Assembly: GCA_012728995.1 (NCBI GenBank)
Contig: JAAYEB010000478.1
Location: 1-36,933, forward strand
DNA from: Fibrobacter sp.
GTDB lineage: Bacteria > Fibrobacterota > Chitinivibrionia > Chitinivibrionales > Chitinispirillaceae
Direction of reading: 5' to 3'
Length of the DNA: 36,933 nucleotides
Below the pieces are notes generated by a model. That model saw nothing but the letters and a program-made list of their open reading frames with translations, was not told the DNA's origin and did not search any database. Position numbers and translations under genes: made by a program. The first letter of the stretch is position 1; each line of letters begins with the position of its first letter. This document shows, piece by piece, positions 16,081-25,264 of this stretch.

Positions 16081-17560
16081 AATAATTTTATTGGCAGTGA
16101 TCATATCGATTGTTTTTACCTCCTTTTCAGCTTATGGTTATCAGTTGAAAAACTGGAGACAGGCTTATTTTACGTTAGCAACACGGTTTGATCTGGCACA
16201 ATCTTTATCGAAAAGCAACATGTTCTGGGATGATCTTCGAAGTGTTTACCTATTCGATTCATCACTATGGAACAAAAATAAAGTAAGTGAAAATGAAAAT
16301 TTCTGGTTTATTGAACCTTCAATAGGTGGAGGACTTTTATATCCTTCCGATAAAAGGAAAAAAAATGGTTACAATAATATCGGACTTTTCAATGAGATCC
16401 GTTACAGAAATATTCTTATAAGGCAAACTGCTGATATTGACAGCAGGTATAAATATGACAAATTCTATCCTGCGCATCGGAACAGGGCAATGCAGGGGAG
16501 AATTGATGAAGCATATTTGCAGTATAACTGGAAATATGGTTTTTTGCGTTTGGGCAGAATGAATCGCAACTGGGGACCATTTACAGATCGAAGTCTTGTC
16601 TTGTCCTCTTATCCATACAGTTATGATGCTTTTGAGTGGGAGATCCATACATCTCTTTTTGAATTCAGACATCTCTTTTCACCTTTTAATTACAAACGTT
16701 CAAATTGGGATACAGACAACAACTCAAAAATAAATCGATACCTGACAGCACACTCACTAAACATATTGATTGGAGAATGGATCACTTTAGGAATCACTGA
16801 AACTGTAGTTTTTACCAGAAAAGAAGGATTGCCAGATTTACAGTATGTAAATCCGATGTCAATTTATACCGTTACGAATACGAATCAGGAAGGTGATGGT
16901 AATCTGATGCTGGGGTTTCAATGGAAGGTATACCCGTTTACAAAACGCCTGATATTCAAAGGGCAGATTGCACTGGATGATTTTCAGGTAGACAATGAGA
17001 AGGTGACAGATCAGGAACCGGCACATTGGGGGTGTGATATTGGATTATTCTGGCTTGATCCTTTTAATATACCTCAAAGAAATCTTTTCAGGGCTGAATA
17101 TAGTAAAAGATCAGAATGGCTCTACACCGTTACTGATGCAAATGGGAAAAAAGGTGAGCGATATACTTATCTGGGTAAAAGTCTGGGACTACCATTAATT
17201 GATGGAGATAAGGTTAGTATAGGGTTTGATATTGTTGGAAATAATTTTTGGGCTTTTTCGTATGACTTTGCATATTGTCGTCAGGGTGCAAATACGGCTT
17301 TAACCAGATGGAAAGATAGTGAACCTGGTAATGAAAAAGGACTCCCGATTGAAACAGATTATCCATATGAAAACCGTATCGAGACGTCAATGCAAGCTCT
17401 TTTTTATTATAAAAACTATGTGGATTTGAAACTTGAAGTATGTGCAGGATGGATTAAAAATAACGACAATATAAAGACCAGATCATTCGAATTTTCACCT
17501 CTTGTTGATGTTACACTTACATTGCATTACAGTAATTTTTCTGTTAAATTACCAAAATGA
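16064..17560 (+). CDS. wzi: Wzi-like capsule assembly outer-membrane protein
   Basis: The 498-residue protein has a clean signal peptide (hydrophobic residues 5-20, cleavage near YGYQ), then many alternating beta strands rich in aromatic residues. The stretch LQYNWKYGFLRLGRMNRNWG, the following PFTDRSLVLSS, and the PMSIYT motif are typical of the Wzi family, an outer-membrane barrel involved in holding or assembling capsule at the surface. The chosen GTG at 16064 overlaps the end of the preceding gene by 17 bases and gives a proper signal peptide; the longer frame from 15998 adds residues that spoil it. No strong binding site precedes the GTG, so it may depend on translational coupling. Confidence 0.82.
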   Translation: MIQRIKIILLAVIISIVFTSFSAYGYQLKNWRQAYFTLATRFDLAQSLSKSNMFWDDLRSVYLFDSSLWNKNKVSENENFWFIEPSIGGGLLYPSDKRKKNGYNNIGLFNEIRYRNILIRQTADIDSRYKYDKFYPAHRNRAMQGRIDEAYLQYNWKYGFLRLGRMNRNWGPFTDRSLVLSSYPYSYDAFEWEIHTSLFEFRHLFSPFNYKRSNWDTDNNSKINRYLTAHSLNILIGEWITLGITETVVFTRKEGLPDLQYVNPMSIYTVTNTNQEGDGNLMLGFQWKVYPFTKRLIFKGQIALDDFQVDNEKVTDQEPAHWGCDIGLFWLDPFNIPQRNLFRAEYSKRSEWLYTVTDANGKKGERYTYLGKSLGLPLIDGDKVSIGFDIVGNNFWAFSYDFAYCRQGANTALTRWKDSEPGNEKGLPIETDYPYENRIETSMQALFYYKNYVDLKLEVCAGWIKNNDNIKTRSFEFSPLVDVTLTLHYSNFSVKLPK

Positions 17561-17573
17561 TATTTATTGAGTT

Positions 17574-18299
17574 ATGGATATAAATGTTCACAATACAGAT
17601 ATACTTCCGTTATCCAAAAAGGCTTCTTTGATATTGTCAGAAATAGCAGAAAAACTCGAAGCTCTTCTGTATGCCGATGAGGTGTCCTGCTTAACAAGGA
17701 ATTTCAGAAAATGTATAGCTGAGATAATGGTAAGGTTCTCGGAGTATCAAAATGAGGTATTACGATATTCAAAGTTAAAAAAATCCTGTAAAAAAGGGTG
17801 CTCATACTGCTGTTGTCACTGGGTTGAAGATGTTAATTCATTTGAAATGGATATAATTGCTGATTATATCAAAACAAATATTCCAGAAAAAATTGAAGAG
17901 ATCATAAGATCTTGTAAAGCAGATATCCAGGAACTTGAACGGGTGGATGAAATTGTTAATATTAAATTGTCTAAATTGTCTGGAAATGAAAAAGTCGGTA
18001 TAGATCAGGTGGATCTTCTGTTATCAGTATTTTACCAATTGGAAAGAAAGTGTCCGTTGTTGGCATCTGATGGTTCCTGTATGATTTATGATATTCGCCC
18101 AATAACCTGCAGAATATATATGAACTTTTCAGATCCATTTTTATGTAAACCAGGTTATATCAATAAAGATAATGTAGTTACCTGTCTTCTGGATCTCAAT
18201 GAAAAATCAAATAACTTGTTAGATCAGCTACACTTTAAGTATTTACGATTCAGAGGTGATACCGGATTAAGGTCATTGTTGGTAAAATATCTTGAATAA
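17574..18299 (+). CDS. YkgJ-family cysteine-cluster protein
   Basis: The 241-residue cytoplasmic protein has a cysteine cluster at CKKGCSYCCCHW (residues 72-83) and a second at CPLL...CMIYDIRPITCRIY (about 168-190). This paired pattern defines the YkgJ / 'putative zinc- or iron-chelating domain' family, whose function is poorly known; some members are thought to carry a metal centre. The N-terminal 70 residues are helical and unrelated to the usual short family members. It starts 13 bases after wzi and probably ends that transcript. There is nothing in the sequence that ties it to polysaccharide work. Confidence 0.85.
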   Translation: MDINVHNTDILPLSKKASLILSEIAEKLEALLYADEVSCLTRNFRKCIAEIMVRFSEYQNEVLRYSKLKKSCKKGCSYCCCHWVEDVNSFEMDIIADYIKTNIPEKIEEIIRSCKADIQELERVDEIVNIKLSKLSGNEKVGIDQVDLLLSVFYQLERKCPLLASDGSCMIYDIRPITCRIYMNFSDPFLCKPGYINKDNVVTCLLDLNEKSNNLLDQLHFKYLRFRGDTGLRSLLVKYLE

Positions 18300-18300
18300 T

Positions 18301-18329
18301 GTACAAAGAATTGTTTGAAATCTTTGTGC
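18301..18329. terminator. Hairpin between convergent genes
   Basis: GTACAAAGA (18301-18309) pairs with TCTTTGTGC (18321-18329) through nine positions including one G-T, with an 11-base loop. It starts 1 base after the stop of the YkgJ gene and 22 bases before the end of the convergent glycosyltransferase. There is no strong T-run on either side. A bidirectional terminator is likely from position. Confidence 0.45.
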
Positions 18330-18350
18330 AATCAATTTGGAAATATATTG

Positions 18351-19481
18351 CTAAAAATCAGTATACAAATTCTGATAATTTTCGGTCATAATAGCTGCGG
18401 TGTATTTATTATGAACCGCGGTAATATTATTATGAATTATGGTTTTTCGTAATGATGGATCTGCAAGAAGGCCCAAAATTGCTTTTGTTAGATCAGCAAC
18501 ATTTCCGGGTTCAACGAGAAGCCCGTTTATTTTGTTTTGAATGATTTCCGGGATACCACCTACATTTGAAGCAATTATCGGGCATTCTGCAGCCATTGCT
18601 TCAAGAAGAATCATAGGCAGCCCTTCTTTAAGCGAGGGTAATACTAAAATGTCAAAGAGTTTTAAGAGCTGGGCAATATCTGATCGTGGGCCAATAAATA
18701 AAACATTTTTTTCTATGCCAAGAGATAAGGTTTGTTTCTTCAGATCATGCTTAAAAGGCCCATCCCCGGCCACTATAAGGCAACTATCTGGGTGACTATT
18801 AATAATAGCCGGCATGGATTTGAATAAATTATCTATTCCCTTTATTGCAATCAATCGTGAAATAATTCCTAATATCGGCCCTTTGGATAATATATCAAAT
18901 TCTTTCTTTTTATTGATTTTATCAATGTTTATTGAATAAAAAGCAGGATCTATTCCATTTAAAATGGTAGTGATTTTGGATCTGGGAATACGTTCATATT
19001 CATGAAGCTCCCTGGATGTGTAATCAGAAACACCTACGATTCTGGAAACAAAATGGGAGATAAACCATTCGGCTATCATATATCTTCTTTTGTCAGGGTA
19101 GATTTTTGCATGATCGGTGTGTATTACTCTTTTTACCCCGGAAAGTAATGCTGCAATACCACCTTCTATTAGTGGTTGAGTATTATGAGTATGAACTACA
19201 TCTGGTTTATTCTGTTTAAAAAATTTGGCAATCTTCAAAAAAGTGAAATAATCTATACCAGCCTGTTTTTGTGGGATAAGGGTTACAGGTATTCCCAATT
19301 GTTCAATTTCTGTACTAAAAGTACCTTTTTTCCTGAGGCATAATACGCTGATATCAAATCTTGATTTGTCTATATTCCGGCAAATATTTACTATTACTTT
19401 CTGGAGACCACCCATTTCCAGATCATGTGTTACTTGTAAAATCTTGAATTTTCGACTTGGCAGAACGTTTATCGTACTCAT
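18351..19481 (-). CDS. GT4 glycosyltransferase
   Basis: This is a 376-residue GT-B enzyme. The N-terminal half has ILQVTHDLEMGGLQKVIVNI, the classic Gly-rich acceptor-side loop of GT4, and DVVHTHNTQPLIEG. The C-terminal half has GIISRLIAIKGID, VAGDGPFK, FIGPRSDI and the donor-binding EGLPMILLEAMAAECPIIAS with the E-x7-E pair. It would transfer a sugar from a nucleotide donor in the cytoplasm. It lies 50 bases downstream of a polysaccharide deacetylase on the same strand and is probably cotranscribed. It runs opposite to the polymer operons but may work on the same envelope glycan; the substrate is unknown. Confidence 0.92.
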   Translation of the reverse strand: MSTINVLPSRKFKILQVTHDLEMGGLQKVIVNICRNIDKSRFDISVLCLRKKGTFSTEIEQLGIPVTLIPQKQAGIDYFTFLKIAKFFKQNKPDVVHTHNTQPLIEGGIAALLSGVKRVIHTDHAKIYPDKRRYMIAEWFISHFVSRIVGVSDYTSRELHEYERIPRSKITTILNGIDPAFYSINIDKINKKKEFDILSKGPILGIISRLIAIKGIDNLFKSMPAIINSHPDSCLIVAGDGPFKHDLKKQTLSLGIEKNVLFIGPRSDIAQLLKLFDILVLPSLKEGLPMILLEAMAAECPIIASNVGGIPEIIQNKINGLLVEPGNVADLTKAILGLLADPSLRKTIIHNNITAVHNKYTAAIMTENYQNLYTDF

Positions 19482-19531
19482 AATAAAAAAATGCTATTGC
19501 AAATTATAAACCATAAGTATTGAAATTATCT

Positions 19532-20575
19532 TTAGTAAAAAAGGCGTTCTTTAATCATACGAACAAAAAGTTTTTCAGGGTTCATTTCCCACACAGATTC
19601 ACGTGAAAGCTTAAATGGATCAGTTGTTAAATCATTAGCTGCCTGGCAGGTTGTAACCGCAGCACTATATCCGTATTTCTTGAGTGTATCGACTGACCTT
19701 TTATCAAAGTCCGATAATCGGCCATTGGGATAGGCGAAGGTTTTAACTGTTTTCCCGATTTGATACTCAATTTCAGATTTCGATTCAAAGATTTCACGGT
19801 CAATCATTTCATCACCAAGGAGTGACAGAATTGGATGAGTGATTGTATGGCTGCCAAATTCGATTCCTGCTTTGTTCATTTCTCTGACTTCATTCCAGTT
19901 GAGCATAAGGCGCTTATTTGGTTTTGAGTTTCTGCAACATTTGGATTCAAAATTTTCAATATATGAATCACGCTCTTGCGGTTTAAACTGTTTGACCCAC
20001 TCAAGCATTTTTTTAGCAGCAATCTTACGTTCCTGAATTGTGTTTACATTCAAGGGCTCTCCGCAAAATTCGGATGGAATTACTGAATTTTTTGTATATT
20101 TTATAATTGATGACAATCTGTCGTGCCATAATTTATTATTGGTTCCAATATAACCTGTTGTCAAAAAAATAGTAGCAGGTACATTGTATCGTTTTAATAT
20201 TGGAAATGCATATTCGAAGTTATCCAGATAACCATCATCGAAAGTAATACATACAGTCCGGGGGGCGATTATCCCTCTGTTGATTGATTCTGATAATTCA
20301 CCCAGTGTAACTAATTTAAAAGAGCGTGACAGCATCGAGATCTGTTTTTCAAAATACCGTACGTTCACAAAATCAATAGCATATGGATCTGTGTATGGAA
20401 GAATACGATGATAAAAAAAGATTTGAAAAGGTGGTCCGATTTTTCTGTTGTAAACCTTGAAAGAGGAAGAGTCAAATTTGATTTGTTCTGATAAGGAGAT
20501 TATCTTTTCTCTTATACATCCAATACGGAATAAATATGAAGTAAAGGTTAACAAAAGATCCTTTATCGGTTTCAT
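19532..20575 (-). CDS. NodB-type polysaccharide deacetylase
   Basis: This 347-residue protein carries a carbohydrate esterase 4 (NodB) domain: TFDDGYLDN (111-119) with the catalytic and metal Asp, SHTITHP (242-248) with the two metal His, and FAYPNG (280-285). An insert of about 90 residues sits between motifs 1 and 2. The family removes acetyl groups from N-acetylglucosamine polymers. The first 50 residues hold no clear signal peptide, so it may be membrane-associated or cytoplasmic. I chose the ATG at 20575 because AAGGAA lies 6 bases upstream; a start at 20617 adds 14 residues without a binding site. It pairs with the downstream GT4 gene. Confidence 0.88.
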   Translation of the reverse strand: MKPIKDLLLTFTSYLFRIGCIREKIISLSEQIKFDSSSFKVYNRKIGPPFQIFFYHRILPYTDPYAIDFVNVRYFEKQISMLSRSFKLVTLGELSESINRGIIAPRTVCITFDDGYLDNFEYAFPILKRYNVPATIFLTTGYIGTNNKLWHDRLSSIIKYTKNSVIPSEFCGEPLNVNTIQERKIAAKKMLEWVKQFKPQERDSYIENFESKCCRNSKPNKRLMLNWNEVREMNKAGIEFGSHTITHPILSLLGDEMIDREIFESKSEIEYQIGKTVKTFAYPNGRLSDFDKRSVDTLKKYGYSAAVTTCQAANDLTTDPFKLSRESVWEMNPEKLFVRMIKERLFY

Positions 20576-20737
20576 TAAAAATTCCTTTAGCAGTATTTTA
20601 TAATGGACTGAATGCAATAATTGTACCTGATACGTTTGGCGTGAAAATTATGAATTAAATCAAACTCTTTAGAATGCGTTATAGCAGAAATTTTGTATCT
20701 TGTCTATGCCCGGCGTTTTAAAGCAGTTTTAATTGGA

Positions 20738-23260
20738 TTAGAAATGTTTTGTAATACTTATACCAAATGAACGCTGGTCAGTTGAATAGTTTTCTCTATG
20801 TTCCAGCCCGAACATGTATGCCGTACGGAAAGTGTTTACAGTATTGCGATCCAGTTTGTCCCAGGTATGACGATCGGTTCCGATGATATTAAGCATGTAA
20901 AGGGATATGTCAAAATCGCCCGGGAAATACAAGTTTAAAGTAGCATTCCATTTCTTGGAAACCGCGGTCATAATATAATCCTTAAAACTCAAGTGTTCTT
21001 TTTCATGATAAAATCCGTAATAATAATAAGTATCGGGTTGTGGGTTGACTTGAGGATCTTTGCATGTAATAACAGATTTTCGCCCAGGGTAACCCCATAT
21101 TAATCTCAGGTTTGTACTGATTGAAAGCCAATCGAAAGGTGAATAAATAGCATACAGTTTTGTGATATTATCAGGGATGTTCAAAAAGGAATTTCCATCA
21201 TAAGTAATTGACTTTTTAACAATATTTAAATTAATTGTGTCAGCCTCAGGGTGAAAGTAGCTTGCCCATAGTGAATCTCCCTGACTGTTCAATCCAATAA
21301 AATAACCCCATTCGCCATCTTCGTTTGTAGTGTTACCATATATTGAGTAATCTTTACCTTCTTCATTGGGGTTGGTATCAAATGGTCTTTGAAAGGTATG
21401 ATTAATTCCGAAACTGAATTTTTTACCAGTGTATTTAACATCTGCATCAAGGTTTATATATTGATATTCACCAACATTGACTACCCTGAAAAGTGTTTGT
21501 TCCCATCCAAAAAGATCTTTTATTAATCCCCATGAAACAGAAGGTTCAAATGTGAGCTTATTTGATATGTTTCCAGCGTATGCGAGTTCTAAAGAATGTA
21601 TTTTTTCCGGTTTCAGGGAATGCATTACGTTAACAGGTGGAGTCGGCTGAATTATATCACGATCAGGTCCGAGAGGTTCTCGCGGTTCTCGGGGGCGTGG
21701 TTCAGTATAAAGATTGCCATTTTCATCAATATGATATCTGTTATACTCATAATTCTCTACACTTCCGTTATTTGATGAAGTCTGATAAATAAGTTTGATT
21801 GAATGATTATCTGAGGGATGAAATACAAGCGCTAATTTTGGGTTGAACATTGTGGCTCTGGTGTGAAAGTCAAATCTGAATCCTGCATGAGCAGCTATAA
21901 GTGATGATATGTTATATAATCCTTCAGAAAAGATCGAGAATGTATTATAAACACAGTCTGTAATTACAAATTGTTTATGATTATAATTTTGTTCATTTTT
22001 ACCTTCCATATCAGGACCAAAATCGTCAAGACGGTATTCAAGTCCGATTGCAGCCTGAAAATCTGGAATCGATTTTAACAGGAACATTGAATTTATTCCG
22101 TATCTGGCTTCTCCAAATGTTTCTACGACCTTACCGTTAAGATTTACCAGACTTGGTTTAAACTTGTCAATGGTAACATTGGTTATTCTGGTGGTATTTT
22201 TATCATAACTGATTTGTGATTTGATACTGTTAATACCTATTGGATGATCATACGAAGCATTTACCATCAAGTTTTCAGAATGATAATTTCTTCTGGATTC
22301 ACCCCAGTTTTCGGTAGTGCTCCAGTAAGGGTCATCTGGTTTGATAGTTTTTCCATCAATAATTCTGTTTGAAGCATTTGAAGGAGGGAGACCACTATAA
22401 TCAGGCCATGGATCCCGAATGAAGAGAGAAACACAATTTTCCAATTGTCTGGTAAGTCTTACAGAAAGGTTGAAATTATCTTTAATCCAATTACCAAAAA
22501 TCCTGTAATTTCCTTCAGTTGATCCAAATCTACCATCTCCAGGTCCACCTTCTTTGAAATTCGGTGATCCTGGCCAACCGGCGTTTCCATATAGTCTGAC
22601 TTTATCGTATGGAAACCCTGTGCTTGCACGAAATCCTGCAGAAAATGAAAGCTGGTCACCTCTTTTAGTTTTGGCAAAAAGGTTTGCATCTATTGCTTTT
22701 GATCCATCATTGGTTGAAATAAATGAGGCACTGCTATTATTATGATCAGGCTTTTTTGTAACTACGTTAATGATACCTGCTATTGCACCAGTACCGTATA
22801 CAAGTCCTGCAGGTCCTCTAAGTATTTCAATTTTATCAATATCTCCCAGTAATCCCAGAACAGTTTCACTCTGGAAACCATCTCTGGCTTGTGTATTCAT
22901 TTTGTGACCATTAATGAGAAAAACAATTTTCGTATTTCTGTCGTTTGCTACTCCCCGCATAGCCCAGATTGTGCCATTCCATTTATTGTAATTGTAAATA
23001 AAGCCAGGGACATAAATATCAAGAATTTCAGATATGTTTCTTGCTCCAGACAATCTAATCATTTCATTAGTAATAATTGTCATGCTGAGTGGTGAGCTTT
23101 TTAAATCAAGATCCAGGAATGATCCAGATGTTAACTGAAGTGATAAGAGGTCTTTAAGCGACAAATCATTGAAAACATCCGATTCATTACCGGAGATCGT
23201 GAAGCATAAAACAAATATAACCAATATTGATTTGCATTTGAAAATAGGGTGATGGTACAT
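20738..23260 (-). CDS. TonB-dependent outer-membrane receptor
   Basis: The 840-residue protein has a signal peptide (to about residue 25), a short SLKDLLSLQLTSG lead-in, a plug domain around 40-160 (SPLSMTIITNEMIRLSGARN, then VPGF, RGVANDRNTKIVFLINGH, and IEILRGPAGLVYGTGAIAGI), and a long beta-barrel ending in Phe (ITKHF), the usual outer-membrane insertion signal. It lacks the carboxypeptidase-like N-terminal domain of SusC proteins. Such receptors import siderophores, vitamins or glycans with TonB/ExbB energy; the ligand is unknown. The ATG at 23260 is preceded by AAGGAG at 6 bases; a longer frame from 23287 is less likely. The substrate-binding protein gene lies 44 bases upstream. Confidence 0.93.
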   Translation of the reverse strand: MYHHPIFKCKSILVIFVLCFTISGNESDVFNDLSLKDLLSLQLTSGSFLDLDLKSSPLSMTIITNEMIRLSGARNISEILDIYVPGFIYNYNKWNGTIWAMRGVANDRNTKIVFLINGHKMNTQARDGFQSETVLGLLGDIDKIEILRGPAGLVYGTGAIAGIINVVTKKPDHNNSSASFISTNDGSKAIDANLFAKTKRGDQLSFSAGFRASTGFPYDKVRLYGNAGWPGSPNFKEGGPGDGRFGSTEGNYRIFGNWIKDNFNLSVRLTRQLENCVSLFIRDPWPDYSGLPPSNASNRIIDGKTIKPDDPYWSTTENWGESRRNYHSENLMVNASYDHPIGINSIKSQISYDKNTTRITNVTIDKFKPSLVNLNGKVVETFGEARYGINSMFLLKSIPDFQAAIGLEYRLDDFGPDMEGKNEQNYNHKQFVITDCVYNTFSIFSEGLYNISSLIAAHAGFRFDFHTRATMFNPKLALVFHPSDNHSIKLIYQTSSNNGSVENYEYNRYHIDENGNLYTEPRPREPREPLGPDRDIIQPTPPVNVMHSLKPEKIHSLELAYAGNISNKLTFEPSVSWGLIKDLFGWEQTLFRVVNVGEYQYINLDADVKYTGKKFSFGINHTFQRPFDTNPNEEGKDYSIYGNTTNEDGEWGYFIGLNSQGDSLWASYFHPEADTINLNIVKKSITYDGNSFLNIPDNITKLYAIYSPFDWLSISTNLRLIWGYPGRKSVITCKDPQVNPQPDTYYYYGFYHEKEHLSFKDYIMTAVSKKWNATLNLYFPGDFDISLYMLNIIGTDRHTWDKLDRNTVNTFRTAYMFGLEHRENYSTDQRSFGISITKHF

Positions 23261-23304
23261 AAGAATCTCCTTAACTAAATAATCCATGAAAATGAATCAA
23301 TTAG

Positions 23305-24339
23305 CTATTTATAGATTTTATCGACCTGATATAATTGTGAATCTTTGACATTAAAATTCTTTTTAACCTGTTTATAATTTATAATCTTATAAACAGCAAC
23401 AGGTGGTTCTACCGGAATCGAGGATGCATTCCACCCGTTGTTCTTTATTCTCAAAATCATTTCGGACGCCTGAATTCCCATAGAAGTGTGATCTGGTAAT
23501 ACTGCAAATGTACCAAAATTTAATTTTGGATCAACAAGTACTTCAACGCCAACAACAACAGGAATTCTGAACTTTTTAACAGTTCTGATCCAGACATTAT
23601 TCAGCAAATCCGGGTTAAGGAGGATATTGTCATTAGGAACCCATAAAGCTTCAATACCTTTATCCTGAATAAGATAGTTAAGTTTTTTTAGAAGAAATTT
23701 TGAGTAATTATTACTATTATTTGGTAGAATGGAATTGATAATATTTATACCCTCTTTTTTACAGAATCTTGTATTATCATTAACAAACTCTGTCATATAT
23801 TTTCTATGGATTACACCAATATATTCCATTTTAATTCCAAGTATGGACCTTAGGTTGACAATACTTGTAACAACCGGTATTTCATATGTTATACCTGATG
23901 CGTTTTTTAGATCCTTAATTGCATTCTTGATCAAGACGCCCATCAATGAAATACTTGGTAAGGGGTTTTCTGGTTTTTCTGTGTCAAGATACATTTTGTA
24001 AAGGTTAATCGATTTGTTGTCCATAAGTACTAACAGATCAGGTGTATTTTTATTAATTACTTTTGTTAGATCTTTAAGTTCTGTTTGTTGTGAAATAACA
24101 AATTCAGTAATACTAAACCCATCATTAAGTTCGTCATTTATTCCTTTAACAACCTGATCGAAATCGTCCCCCGGTTGTCTGACAACAAGAATGTCGTTTC
24201 TATACTCTGCAAAAACTTGATTGCAGATCAATAGCAGGATAAATAAGTTTCGGATTAAATCCCAGACCTTAAACAAATGATTATTACAGATAATGCGGTT
24301 TACGTTATATTCTTCTGGTTTAATCTTACAATTCAACAC
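23305..24339 (-). CDS. ABC-type substrate-binding protein, orphan
   Basis: This roughly 344-residue exported protein resembles the 'ABC transporter substrate binding protein' family (PF04392): a two-lobe periplasmic-binding fold with VLMDNKS near the hinge, SISLMGVLI, LGIKMEYIGVIHRK, EALWVPNDNILLNP, IPVVVGVEVLVD and the late GTFAVLPDHTSMGIQASEMI. No permease or ATPase gene is nearby. The start is uncertain. The GTG at 24339 has GGAG 11 bases upstream and overlaps the preceding frame by 7 bases, but leaves a long region before the hydrophobic segment. A TTG at 24276 would give a tidier signal peptide without a binding site. It precedes the TonB receptor and likely serves the same substrate or acts as its sensor. 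Confidence 0.7.
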   Translation of the reverse strand: MLNCKIKPEEYNVNRIICNNHLFKVWDLIRNLFILLLICNQVFAEYRNDILVVRQPGDDFDQVVKGINDELNDGFSITEFVISQQTELKDLTKVINKNTPDLLVLMDNKSINLYKMYLDTEKPENPLPSISLMGVLIKNAIKDLKNASGITYEIPVVTSIVNLRSILGIKMEYIGVIHRKYMTEFVNDNTRFCKKEGINIINSILPNNSNNYSKFLLKKLNYLIQDKGIEALWVPNDNILLNPDLLNNVWIRTVKKFRIPVVVGVEVLVDPKLNFGTFAVLPDHTSMGIQASEMILRIKNNGWNASSIPVEPPVAVYKIINYKQVKKNFNVKDSQLYQVDKIYK

Positions 24340-24437
24340 CTTGTGATTATCTCCGATCCACAATTAATAACCGTCTGGTCAGTAAGTGCATATGTCGTCA
24401 AATTAATTTCTGGATCACGCTGTAGGATTTTTAAAAG

Positions 24438-24671
24438 TTACAGCACCGATTTGCTTTTTTTCTCAAGTTTGATAACACTATTTAGTCCTTGTGTATCAAA
24501 TGAATCCTCTCTTTGCAGAGTAAATGTATATGCATCAGGATTAAAAAAGGCACTAAATTTCAGATCAGGCTTTCGTTTTTTAAATTTCATTACCAAAATT
24601 GTAGCACTGTATGCTGCAGATAGTGAAATCAAAAAAAAAATCAAAAAAAAACCTTTTTTATCAAAATGCAT
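24438..24671 (-). CDS. Small exported or membrane-anchored protein, possibly cut by a stop codon
   Basis: An ATG at 24671 with GGAG 6 bases upstream opens a 77-residue frame with a hydrophobic segment at residues 8-25 and a basic KFKKRKPDLK region after it. I recognise no family. The frame ends at TAA 24440-24438, but the same frame stays open for 34 more codons and then ends at 24333, overlapping the GTG start of the substrate-binding gene by 7 bases. That layout suggests an original product of about 112 residues, coupled to the next gene, with a nonsense codon in the middle. A run of seven A just before the stop also allows slippage, which would add only about a dozen residues. Confidence 0.5.
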   Translation of the reverse strand: MHFDKKGFFLIFFLISLSAAYSATILVMKFKKRKPDLKFSAFFNPDAYTFTLQREDSFDTQGLNSVIKLEKKSKSVL

Positions 24672-25264
24672 GATGACTCCTGTAAGGAAATTACTAAAAA
24701 GAGACTTATTGTTATTATATTGCAAAAAAAAAGGTTTGTCTATAAAAGAATCCATTGAATGGGATATTATAGGATCGGTTGGTGAAAAACTGTTACAACC
24801 TATTTGTTCGGGAATTTATGAGCAATTCCATAAAATTTGATAATGATCTGCTTTTACAAAAAATTTTGGAATATACACAGTCGGGTAAAGGCATACCATT
24901 TTGTAATACGAATGATTATTCACGTTAGAAAACTGAGCTAAGTGGGAAGTATGTTTCTATTATACTGTATTAATCAATAGTGTTACTCTTGTAAATAGAT
25001 TGTTGATTATTAGACGCTGTAGTTGAATAAAAATATTATAAGTAAGCTCCAAACTCCTTAACTTCAATGCTATACTTACTATCAACAGATTTTTGTTTTC
25101 AGAAAAAATATTGTTTATTATGTGCTTCAATTCCCGGATCATTAATTGGAATAAGATTTGTATTTTATAATAATAAAATGGTTAAGCTGAAAGGAATTCT
25201 GTATCAACGGATTATTTAAAATTATAATTGATATTTTTAATTGAAAAATTGAAAGGATTTGTAT
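24672..25264. other. Gap with possible decayed coding remnants
   Basis: No intact gene is convincing here. On the + strand, an open stretch to 24840 ends with protein-like residues (LSIKESIEWDIIGSVGEKL), and an overlapping 36-codon frame starts at 24818 (MSNSIKFDNDLLLQKILEY). Both look like scraps of a lost gene and have no good ribosome binding site. The remainder is AT-rich with short inverted repeats, such as TAATCAA / TTGATTA and AGTAAG / CTTACT (24970-25085). It must also hold the promoters for the minus-strand receptor unit and for the + strand gene at 25265; a TATAAT at 25223-25228 is a candidate -10 for the latter. Confidence 0.4.

Noticed and set aside
24277-24840. A 187-codon open frame on the + strand over the small exported ORF and the start of the substrate-binding gene
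   Set aside because: It has no ribosome binding site, is antisense to better-supported minus-strand frames and shows no domain; only its tail was kept as possible debris.
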